Assembly (NCBI GenBank): GCA_030427205.1
Contig: JAUHXC010000010.1
Coordinates: 186,001 to 250,000, forward strand
Length of the DNA stretch: 64,000 nt
Direction: 5' to 3'
Source: a bacterium
GTDB lineage: Bacteria; Myxococcota_A; Bradymonadia; UBA7976; UBA1532
The notes beneath the pieces were generated by a model. That model worked only from the letters and a program-made list of their open reading frames with translations. It was not told the DNA's origin and did not search any database. Below, piece by piece: positions 12,109 to 19,554 of this stretch (its first letter is position 1; each line of letters begins with the position of its first letter). Made by a program: the position numbers and the translations under genes.

Positions 12109-13476
12109 TCAGTCCCCGTGGGTATTGGGTCCGATGTGCCCCGACCAACCGCCGTCGGCGCCGATGAACTGCCGCCCGGGGTAGAGATCGACGTGGAAGT
12201 GGTTGTCGTGCCCCGCGTTGTAGTCGGGCGTCAGCACGGTATTGAAGATGCGCTGGCTGTGCATGCGCCAGCCGATCTCGGCCAGGATGCGCCCCGCCTC
12301 GGTGCGGAAGGGGCCCATCTCGCCGGTCTCGAAGTCGATGAGCCCGTGCTCCCAGTGCTCGACGACGTCGTACATGGTGCCGTCGCTGGTCACGAACCAG
12401 CGGATGTCGATGGCCAGCCCGTGGCTGTGCTGGCTCAGGCGGTCGGTGCCGGCGATGGTGCGGCAGTTGTAGGTGCCGATGTGGCCCACCTCGACGATGT
12501 CGTATTCCCGCAGCACGGCGGCCAGCCGGGCGAGGCCGTTGGCCAGGTGGCACGAGGCGAAGACCGGCCGCGACGCGTCGTGGGTCACGTAGCGGAAGCT
12601 GACCCCCTCGACCGGGCTGTCGAGCCACAGCGGGCCGTCGACGAGGCACTCCAGCTCGGGGTGGTCGGCGGGGTGGTCCAGCCGGGGCTCGCGGCGGTCG
12701 TAGCTCATCGCCCGGCCTTCCAACTCGGCGAAGCAGGCGTCGATCGGGGTGATCTCGGCCGCGCCGGGCAGGCAGACGCCGCGGGCGAGCTCGGGCGCGT
12801 TGAACCGCTCCTGCAGCTCGCAGCGATAGCCCGGCCGGCAGCCGGTGGCGCCGAAGAGGTCGAAGTCGCAGCGCTGGGCGCAGGCGCCGGTATCGGCGAA
12901 GACGTCGTCGACGCAGAAGGTGACCGGCATGCCGTCACGGTCGGGGCAGAAGCGCTCACAGCCGAGCGAGCAGTGGCCCCGCGGATAGCCCTCGTCCTCG
13001 TGCAGGCAGACCGCCTCGGCGTAGTCGCAGTCGGCGTCATCGGCGCAGGGGCCGCCGATCCAGCCGGCGGTGAGGCCCGGCTCGGGGTCCAGCTCGCCCG
13101 GCTCGGCCGGGGGCGGGCCTTCGGGCTCCTCGGGTGGCTCCTCGGGTGGCTCTGCGGGTGGCTCTGGCGGTCCTGCGTCGGGTCCACCGTCGCCGGGTCG
13201 GGCGTCGGGCACGAACTCGGGCAGGTCCTCGGGGGGCCGGTCTTCCGGAGGCACGGCCCGGTCGGGCAGGCCCTGGTCGGCGCGCTGCTTGGCGCCGCTG
13301 TCGCTGGCAGGAATGTCACGATCGAGGGGCTGAGCGTCGCTGATCTGGCGCGCCGGATCGCCGATGGGGCTGCGCAGCGACGGCTGGGGCGGATCGGCGC
13401 AGGCCCCAGTCATCAGCGCGATACAGACCAGGCCGACCAGCGGGCGGCGGCGCGGGATCGGCAGGGTCGTCGACAT
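12109..13476 (-). CDS. Lipoprotein with extensin/M15-like peptidase domain
   Basis: 455 residues. The signal ends in lipobox MTGAC (Cys near residue 26), then comes a long Asp/Pro/Glu spacer to about residue 140. A Cys-rich segment (about 140-250) contains CADDADC and CSLGCERFC. The C-terminal domain has the metal-site pattern of extensin-like or LAS/M15 D-Ala peptidases: SQHSHGLAIDIRW (about 347-359) and DNHFHVDL (about 421-428), the spaced HxxxxxxD and HxH motifs that bind zinc in that family. The predicted activity is peptidoglycan peptide cleavage or remodelling at the envelope. It is the first gene of a likely pair with the TTG-started protein downstream. The exact substrate bond is not predictable here. 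Confidence 0.82.
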   Translation of the reverse strand: MSTTLPIPRRRPLVGLVCIALMTGACADPPQPSLRSPIGDPARQISDAQPLDRDIPASDSGAKQRADQGLPDRAVPPEDRPPEDLPEFVPDARPGDGGPDAGPPEPPAEPPEEPPEEPEGPPPAEPGELDPEPGLTAGWIGGPCADDADCDYAEAVCLHEDEGYPRGHCSLGCERFCPDRDGMPVTFCVDDVFADTGACAQRCDFDLFGATGCRPGYRCELQERFNAPELARGVCLPGAAEITPIDACFAELEGRAMSYDRREPRLDHPADHPELECLVDGPLWLDSPVEGVSFRYVTHDASRPVFASCHLANGLARLAAVLREYDIVEVGHIGTYNCRTIAGTDRLSQHSHGLAIDIRWFVTSDGTMYDVVEHWEHGLIDFETGEMGPFRTEAGRILAEIGWRMHSQRIFNTVLTPDYNAGHDNHFHVDLYPGRQFIGADGGWSGHIGPNTHGD

Positions 13477-13544
13477 CGGGGCTCCCGGGGCCTGTGTGTC
13501 AGTATGTTGCCAGAGCGGCGGCCCCGGTTTCCATGACCAATCGG

Positions 13545-15017
13545 TTACACGCCGGGTTCGCCGTCGCTGGCCGCGCCCGGCAGCTCTCCCGGGCCGGCGG
13601 GATCGAGCGCGTCGATCAGCCCGCTGATCCGCGTATTCAGCCGCTGGCGGGTCTCGCGGTCGACGTCGGCGTGCTCCCGGCGCAGCCGCTCGAAGAGCCC
13701 GCCGAGCGCCCGACGCAGCTCGGCGGGCAGCCCGGCGCTGATGCGGTCGGCGGCGTCGAGGGTCGGGTGGTCCTGCCGCGCATGGGCGCGGCCGGCCACC
13801 GAGCGGTAGTGCAGCAGCGCCCGATCGAGCAGCACGAAGCCGAAGTTGGGGTTCTGGTGCGGGCCGATGCGCCACGGCTTGCCCGTATCACCGACGCCCA
13901 CCGCGCGCCCGAGCGCGCCGAGCTTCTCCGTCGGCCCGGCGGTGGCGTAGCGCCGGCCGAGCCGGGTCAATCCGCCGATGAGCCCGACCGCCGCCCCGAT
14001 GGCGGTGCCCGCGAGGAAAGACGCGCCGCCCACCGCCGCGTCGATGGCGCCGCCGGTCACCGCGCCGGCGCCGGTGGTCACCGCGATCACCTGCCCATCG
14101 CTCAGGCCCAGGCTGTCCCAGGTGCGCTCGGCGAAGAGGTCGGCGTCGAGCACCGGCCGGTCGAGCTCGCCCTCGGCCCAGGCGACGACGTGGTTGTACA
14201 GCCGCTCGACGCGCCGCCGGGCGTCCTGCTCCCGGGTGCGCAGCGCGTCGTGAAAGCGCTCCTCGAGCGCCGCCCGCCGCTGCTCGATGGCCTCGGCGTC
14301 CAAGGCGGCTTCGGTCAGCGTCAGCGTCAGCGCGTCGACGAGCAGGTCGGTGACGATCAGGCTCGCCTCGGCCCGCCGGCGGCGGCGCTCGCCGTGCATC
14401 GCGTCCAGCGCCCGGTCGATGGCGGGCGCGGCGGCGGGGTCGATGGTGCGGAAGCTCTGCAGCAGCTCGATTCTGTCGGTGAAGTCGGCGGTGTGCGCGT
14501 CGAAGACCCGCACCACGTCGAAGCGGCTGCGCAGCGCGTCGAGCCAGGCGGCGGTGTGATCGCCGGGCCCGATGCGGTTGACCAGCGCCATGCCCGGGCG
14601 GCCGGTCCAGCGCAGGATCTCCATCTCGGCCTTGTGGTTCGAGCGGAAGGGGTGAGCCCCGTCGACCACGTAGAGGATGGCCGCGCCGTCCATGATCGGC
14701 GCCAGCAGCGTGCGCTCTTCGATGAAGTCGTCGGTGCCCACGAAGTGGCGCAAGAGCGCCCGCACCCGCGCCGGCCGCTCGCCGCCGGCCTCGTTCTCGA
14801 GCCAGTCCAGCGCCCGGTCGGCCTCTTCGAAGCCGGGGGTGTCGACCAGTTCGAAGAGCACCTCGCCGTCGACCTCGACCGGGAAGCGGGTGCAGATGCG
14901 GGTCGTGCCCGGGCGGGCGTGGATCGCGACCGACGGGTCCTCGGCGAGCGTGGCGACGATGCTCGACTTGCCCTTGTTGACCCGGCCGACGACCGCGAAG
15001 CGCGGCGGCTCAACCAT
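13545..15017 (-). CDS. DUF3482-type GTPase (Era/YfjP-like GTP-binding protein)
   Basis: A 490-residue P-loop GTPase. G1 GRVNKGKS is at 11-18, a switch I threonine lies in RPGTTR, and G3 DTPG is at 59-62. The G4 position reads NRIG (147-150) instead of NKxD, so nucleotide specificity may be relaxed. After the G domain come helical segments and a Gly/Ala-rich hydrophobic stretch (about 320-355: GAVTGGAIDAAVGGASFL, GTAIGAAVGLIGGL), a glycine-zipper membrane-insertion pattern seen in DUF3482 proteins. This family usually sits next to a DUF2868 membrane protein; here the likely partner is at 24623-26164, separated by five genes. The function of the pair is unknown; membrane remodelling or stress has been suggested by analogy. 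Confidence 0.85.
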   Translation of the reverse strand: MVEPPRFAVVGRVNKGKSSIVATLAEDPSVAIHARPGTTRICTRFPVEVDGEVLFELVDTPGFEEADRALDWLENEAGGERPARVRALLRHFVGTDDFIEERTLLAPIMDGAAILYVVDGAHPFRSNHKAEMEILRWTGRPGMALVNRIGPGDHTAAWLDALRSRFDVVRVFDAHTADFTDRIELLQSFRTIDPAAAPAIDRALDAMHGERRRRRAEASLIVTDLLVDALTLTLTEAALDAEAIEQRRAALEERFHDALRTREQDARRRVERLYNHVVAWAEGELDRPVLDADLFAERTWDSLGLSDGQVIAVTTGAGAVTGGAIDAAVGGASFLAGTAIGAAVGLIGGLTRLGRRYATAGPTEKLGALGRAVGVGDTGKPWRIGPHQNPNFGFVLLDRALLHYRSVAGRAHARQDHPTLDAADRISAGLPAELRRALGGLFERLRREHADVDRETRQRLNTRISGLIDALDPAGPGELPGAASDGEPGV

Positions 15018-15109
15018 GGGCGGGGCGCGGGATACGATGGCGGGTGCGCGGCGGCATGTCCGGCAGTCTGCCCCCGCCGGCCGCGGGCCGCAACCGGCGC
15101 GCTCGGCGC

Positions 15110-17359
15110 TCAGCCGTCGGCGTCGCTCCGGCGGGCCAGCTCGGCCCACGGGATGTCGGGCACGTTGGCCAGCAGCCCGGTGGTCTTGCTCTTCGCGCCG
15201 CCGCGGTTGCTGCCCCCGTGGGCGGTGACATACGGCGTTTTCTTCTGAGCGTCGCGCACCGCCCGCTCGAAGGCCGGCACCCGCATCGACAGGTAGCGCA
15301 GCGGGCGGTCGGCGGCCTTGAACGACGCCGGTCGCCGACGCACCTTGCGCAGCTCGGTGCGGGCGTCGCCGAGCGCGCCGCGCAGCTCTCCGGCGGCGCC
15401 GACGATCTCCCCGAGCAGCGCCGCTTCGTCGTCCAGCGTCCAGCTCGGATCGCATTGGCGCATCCGGCCGATGTCGCCGAGCAGCTCGCCGATGGCGTCG
15501 CCGTCGATCAGCCCGCGGGTCGTGGGCAGCGCGTGGTCGCCCAGGTCATCGTCCAGCGCGGCGAGCGCCCCATGGGCGTCGACCGCCCGCTTCTCGAGCC
15601 CGTCGAGCGCCTTGTGCGCCGCCGCGCGCCACTTCTCGGCGCCCTTGGCCACCTCGTCTTCGTAATCCTCCGCCTCACCGACCTCGTTGCGGACGGTGAT
15701 CACGACGTTGGTGCCCAGCCCGCGCAGGCGCTCGTTGAGCCGGATCACCGTCGTCAGCGGCTGCTGGGCGCCGTTGGCCTCGAGCAGCAGCGCCCGCTGC
15801 CCGTCGGTCAGCCGGCTGGCCAGACCGTCGATGAGCCCCCGATTCTGTCCGCGCAGCCAGACCCGGATCGCCTCGCCGAGCTGCGCCTCGTCGTAGCTCT
15901 GGCCGCGCAGCGCGCGCTTCATCGTCTGGCCGTTCTTCTGGTCGATGCCGTTCGCATAGCGCGCCAGCCGCTTCTCGTAGGCCGCCACCTTGCGCGCGCT
16001 GGCACCCTCGCCGGGCGGGTGGCGCAGGTGGCCCGGCAGCGGCAGCAGCTCTTCGACGGTGCGCGCCGGGCGGGCGTCCGCCGGCAGCCGGCTGCGGCGG
16101 GTCACCGGGTTGACCCGGATGTCGCCGACCGTCGTGTAGCGGGTGCCGAGCCACGCGGTGTGCTGGCGGCCGCCGCTGTCGGGGCGGCCCTGGCTGAAGA
16201 CCTCGGCCTGGCGATACAGCACCGGCTCGCCGTCCTCGGTGGCGTCCTCTTCGGGGCCGCCGGCGCTCTTCTCGCCGGTCAGCCAGCGGGAGAAGATCAC
16301 GCTGTGGTCGCCCGACCGCGAGCTGTTGTCGTTGTGGTAGTAGATCCAATCCCCCGCCTGCAGCCCGCGGAACTCTTCGGCGTCGAGCGGCTGATGGCGG
16401 AAGAAGTCGAGGTTCGCCTTGCGCCCGGCGTCGCGCACCGCCGACTGCAGCCGGCGCAGCTGGTTCGGCGTCGCTTCGCCCGAGGCCACCGCCGCGTCGT
16501 AGGCCGCCTGCGCCGCCTCGAGGGCCTGCTGGCGCCGCGCCTCGCGCTCGGGCGCGTCCCGCCGGGCGCCGCGCTTCGTCGAGGCCGAGCGGTCGCCGCC
16601 GAAGATGATCTGCCCGCTGTGGTCGGTGCTGCCCATCACCCCGTCGGTCAAGAGCCCGCCCTGGGTGACCCCGGCGTAGTGGTGCACGAGGTGGGCCCAG
16701 TGGAAGCACATCTTGGCGTGCACCTTCTGGCTGTCGCTGTCGGGGCGGTAGTGGCCGTGGGCCAGGATGTGCGACGCCAGCAAGATGCGTTGCTGGGCGG
16801 TGGTGCCGCCGAGCTCGTCGCCGTTGAACAGCCGCTCGGGGATCGCGCCGGTGAGGCAATAGGCCAGCAGCGCCGCCCGCTGGGCCTCGGTGAAGAGCTG
16901 CGCGAGGCGGGCATCGTCGAGGTCGTCCCCCGAGCGGCTGCCCGGCGCCTGCGTCTTCGTGGAGTCGAAGTCGCCGGGGGTCGACGTCGCCGGATCACCC
17001 GCGCCGCCGCCGCCCGCGGCGAACGCGTGCAGGATCGAGCCGAAGGTGTCGTTGAAGGCCACCGCGAACGCCGACAGGCCCAGGCAGTGCGTGCCGGTCG
17101 CCTCGTCGGTCGCCTCGCCCGCCGACTGCCCCCAGTGTCGCCATGCTTCTGCCGCCCGGCCCTGCGGGCTGCGATCACCGGCGCCGCCGACGGGGGTCGC
17201 CGTCGGTTGCTGCATCGACGCGAGCAGCTCGGCCGACTGCCCCTGGCTGGCCAGCGCCGACATGACATCCGTCGCCCCGCCCGTGGCCGCGCCCGTCGCG
17301 GCGGCGGGCAGCGGGTCGGGCTCACGCCAGCTTTGCGCCTGCTCGGTCTCTCGCGTCAT
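15110..17359 (-). CDS. Unknown 749-residue protein with possible papain/NlpC-like Cys-His site
   Basis: The start ATG at 17359 is supported by a GAGGGGGG stretch upstream. There is no signal peptide and no membrane segment. The N-terminal 80 residues are Ala/Gly/Thr-rich. A segment with THCLGLSAFAVAF (Cys92 on a predicted helix) precedes a helical region, and GDWIYYHNDNSSRSGDHSVIF (337-357) contains His352. The order Cys-on-helix then GDW...GDHSVIF resembles the catalytic layout of NlpC/P60 or CHAP cysteine amidases, although a gap of 260 residues separates them. Residues 480-749 are mostly charged helix. It is divergent from the Ser/Thr kinase at 17503. I cannot assign a family; a peptidoglycan-active or secreted effector role is possible but unproven. 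Confidence 0.55.
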   Translation of the reverse strand: MTRETEQAQSWREPDPLPAAATGAATGGATDVMSALASQGQSAELLASMQQPTATPVGGAGDRSPQGRAAEAWRHWGQSAGEATDEATGTHCLGLSAFAVAFNDTFGSILHAFAAGGGGAGDPATSTPGDFDSTKTQAPGSRSGDDLDDARLAQLFTEAQRAALLAYCLTGAIPERLFNGDELGGTTAQQRILLASHILAHGHYRPDSDSQKVHAKMCFHWAHLVHHYAGVTQGGLLTDGVMGSTDHSGQIIFGGDRSASTKRGARRDAPEREARRQQALEAAQAAYDAAVASGEATPNQLRRLQSAVRDAGRKANLDFFRHQPLDAEEFRGLQAGDWIYYHNDNSSRSGDHSVIFSRWLTGEKSAGGPEEDATEDGEPVLYRQAEVFSQGRPDSGGRQHTAWLGTRYTTVGDIRVNPVTRRSRLPADARPARTVEELLPLPGHLRHPPGEGASARKVAAYEKRLARYANGIDQKNGQTMKRALRGQSYDEAQLGEAIRVWLRGQNRGLIDGLASRLTDGQRALLLEANGAQQPLTTVIRLNERLRGLGTNVVITVRNEVGEAEDYEDEVAKGAEKWRAAAHKALDGLEKRAVDAHGALAALDDDLGDHALPTTRGLIDGDAIGELLGDIGRMRQCDPSWTLDDEAALLGEIVGAAGELRGALGDARTELRKVRRRPASFKAADRPLRYLSMRVPAFERAVRDAQKKTPYVTAHGGSNRGGAKSKTTGLLANVPDIPWAELARRSDADG

Positions 17360-17502
17360 CGCACCCCCCTCGCGATCGACGGTGCCAGAACCCGTGGCCG
17401 GGGACCATCGCGCGGCGACCGACAAATCGACGGCCCGGCCCGTATCCGATAATCGGGCGGCGGCAGAGCCTGCCTATCATCACGCTCCCTTCGGAGTATG
17501 TG

Positions 17503-19032
17503 GTGAACGCAGAAGACCACATCGGGCGACTGCTCGCCGGAAAGTACCGCCTCGAGGCGCTCGTCGGACGCGGCGGCTTCGGCGCGGTCTACCGCGCGAC
17601 CCACGAGCCGCTCGGGCGGACCGTCGCGGTCAAGATCTGCCTGTTCGACGGCCGCCGCGATCTGCACGCGCGCTTCGTGCGCGAGGCGCAGATCCAGTCG
17701 GCGCTGCGCCACCCCAGCTGCGTCACGCTGCTCGACTTCGGCGAAGACGACGGCGTCTTCTACATGGTGCAGGAGTTCGTCGTCGGCCGGACGCTGTCGG
17801 AGATCCTGGAGCGCGAGGGGCCCATGCCGGCCCGGCGGGCGGTGGCCATCGTCTGCGATGTGCTCGAGCTCGCCGACACCGCGCATCGGCTGGGCATCGT
17901 GCACCGCGACCTCAAGCCGGGCAACGTGATGCTCACGCTGGGCGACGACGGCCACGAGCACGTGCGGGTGCTCGACTTCGGCATCGCCAAGATCATCGAC
18001 GACAGCCGCGATGACGGCGTCGACCTGACCCGCACTGGCGCGACCCTCGGCACCCCGTCGTTCATGGCCCCCGAGCAGATCCGCCGCGGGCCGATCGGGC
18101 CGGGCACCGACATCTACGCCATCGGCGCCATGCTCTACCGGCTCTGCGCCGGCTACGGGCCCTTCGTGGGCGAGGTCGCGTTCGACGTGCTGCGCATGCA
18201 CCTCGAAGCGCCGCCGCCGCGGCTGCCTTTCGCCGCGCCGGCGCTCGACCGCGTCATCGCCAAGGCCATGGCCAAGGCCCCCGCCGCGCGCTTCGCCACC
18301 GCCGGCGACATGCGCGCCGCGCTGGCCGGCATCGCCGATCTCGACGCGGTCGAGGTCGACCGGACGTTCGAGTCGCTGCCCACCGGCTTGCTGCATCAGG
18401 CCAGCGAGACGATCTCGGCCCACGGCGAGCAGTGGCGGTGGACGGAGTCTCCGCGGGGGCGCTGGGGGCCGCTGATCGTCGGCGCGCTGGTGCTGCTGCT
18501 CGGCATCGGCGGCGCGTTCCTGGCGCCGGACGCCCCCGAGCCGCCCGAGCCGGCCCGCCCGGCGGCCGCGGCCGCCACGGCCCTCGTCGAGGAGGCGCCG
18601 GCGCTGGTCTTCGAGGTGGGGGTCGTGCCCATCGCTGCGGACGCCGGCCCGCGGGTCGACGCGGCGGTGGTGGACGAGGCCGACGCCGCGGCGGCGCCAC
18701 CTGCCGCAGGGCCGAGTCGGAAGACAGCGGGCGCGCGGCCACCGACCGCCGAGCGTGCGCGCACCCGGCGGCGGCGGGCCCGCCCGGCGAAGAAGAAGCC
18801 CTCTGTGCGCGCGGCCGTCGAGGCCGACGCGCCGCCGACCGAGCTGCGTCCGCACGTGCTCGTCGGCATCATCGAGCGCCACCTGCTCGCCTGCCGCTGC
18901 GATGACGTCGCCCCCTTGTTGGGACGCCTGAGAGGGCTCGAGCCGGCGACGGCTCGACCGCTCGCCGCGCGTTACGAAGACGAGTGTCGCGCCCGACTGC
19001 CCAATAACTGCCTCGAGAAGCTCGGCCGATGA
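17503..19032 (+). CDS. Transmembrane Ser/Thr protein kinase (PknB-like)
   Basis: A 509-residue Hanks-type kinase. Two consecutive GTG codons open the frame (17500 and 17503); GGAG at 17493-17496 gives better spacing to 17503. The catalytic domain (about 14-275) is complete: glycine loop GRGGFGAVY, VAVK Lys44, HRDLKPGN with Asp136, DFG 158-160, and APE 189-191. A membrane segment follows at about 322-342. The outer part is Ala/Pro-rich with a strongly basic stretch (RTRRRRARPAKKK) and a terminal helical region with CRCDD and two more Cys. It overlaps the next gene by 4 bp and heads a probable three-gene operon with a small membrane protein and a MopE-like lipoprotein, suggesting that it senses or regulates that surface system. 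Confidence 0.92.
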   Translation: MNAEDHIGRLLAGKYRLEALVGRGGFGAVYRATHEPLGRTVAVKICLFDGRRDLHARFVREAQIQSALRHPSCVTLLDFGEDDGVFYMVQEFVVGRTLSEILEREGPMPARRAVAIVCDVLELADTAHRLGIVHRDLKPGNVMLTLGDDGHEHVRVLDFGIAKIIDDSRDDGVDLTRTGATLGTPSFMAPEQIRRGPIGPGTDIYAIGAMLYRLCAGYGPFVGEVAFDVLRMHLEAPPPRLPFAAPALDRVIAKAMAKAPAARFATAGDMRAALAGIADLDAVEVDRTFESLPTGLLHQASETISAHGEQWRWTESPRGRWGPLIVGALVLLLGIGGAFLAPDAPEPPEPARPAAAAATALVEEAPALVFEVGVVPIAADAGPRVDAAVVDEADAAAAPPAAGPSRKTAGARPPTAERARTRRRRARPAKKKPSVRAAVEADAPPTELRPHVLVGIIERHLLACRCDDVAPLLGRLRGLEPATARPLAARYEDECRARLPNNCLEKLGR

Positions 19033-19544
19033 TCGCGCTCTGGCTGTGGATCCTGCTCGCGAGCCCCGCGCCGGGTTACGATTGCTATGGCCCGGGCAAC
19101 GCGGCCTATGCCGATGAGGCGTTCGGTGCGGCCGGCGAGGCGTTCGAGGCCAGCGCGGGGCACGCCGCCTGCCTGCCGGCCCGCGGGCGACTCTTCATCA
19201 GCGCGGGCGAAGCCTATCGCCGCGAGGCGCAGCGCACGGGTGAGCCGGAGTGGTCGTGCCGCGCGCTCGACGCCTATCGCGCCGCGCATCGCCTCGGTGA
19301 CCGCCGGCGCATCGTCGACGCCGCCAACGCCGGGATCGTCGCGCTCGAGCCGTTGTGTGCCCGGCCCGAGGTCACGCCCGCGCCGGCCGCCGAGCCGCCG
19401 ACGGCCGAGCCGCCCGACGACGGCTTCCCGCTCGGCTGGGCCGCGCTCGGCGTCGGGGTGGCCGCCGCGGTGACCCTCGGCGTCGTCGCCTTGATGCCCG
19501 ACGCGCCCGAGACCGAGTACCGCGTGTGGATCCGGCTGGAGTGA
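19029..19544 (+). CDS. Small secreted/membrane protein of a kinase operon, unknown
   Basis: 171 residues. The ATG overlaps the kinase stop (ATGA), so translation is probably coupled. A short N-terminal signal (residues 1-15, MIALWLWILLASPAPG) is followed by a helical region rich in Ala and Cys, with repeat-like features such as AFEASAGHAACL, ISAGEAYRREA and ALDAYRAAHRLG. It reads like one or two TPR-type units stabilised by disulfides. A Pro/Glu spacer and one C-terminal membrane segment (about 137-157) come next. The protein would present a small helical domain in the periplasm next to the kinase outer domain. No family recognised. Confidence 0.7.
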   Translation: MIALWLWILLASPAPGYDCYGPGNAAYADEAFGAAGEAFEASAGHAACLPARGRLFISAGEAYRREAQRTGEPEWSCRALDAYRAAHRLGDRRRIVDAANAGIVALEPLCARPEVTPAPAAEPPTAEPPDDGFPLGWAALGVGVAAAVTLGVVALMPDAPETEYRVWIRLE

Positions 19545-19554
19545 TCGCCGAGAC

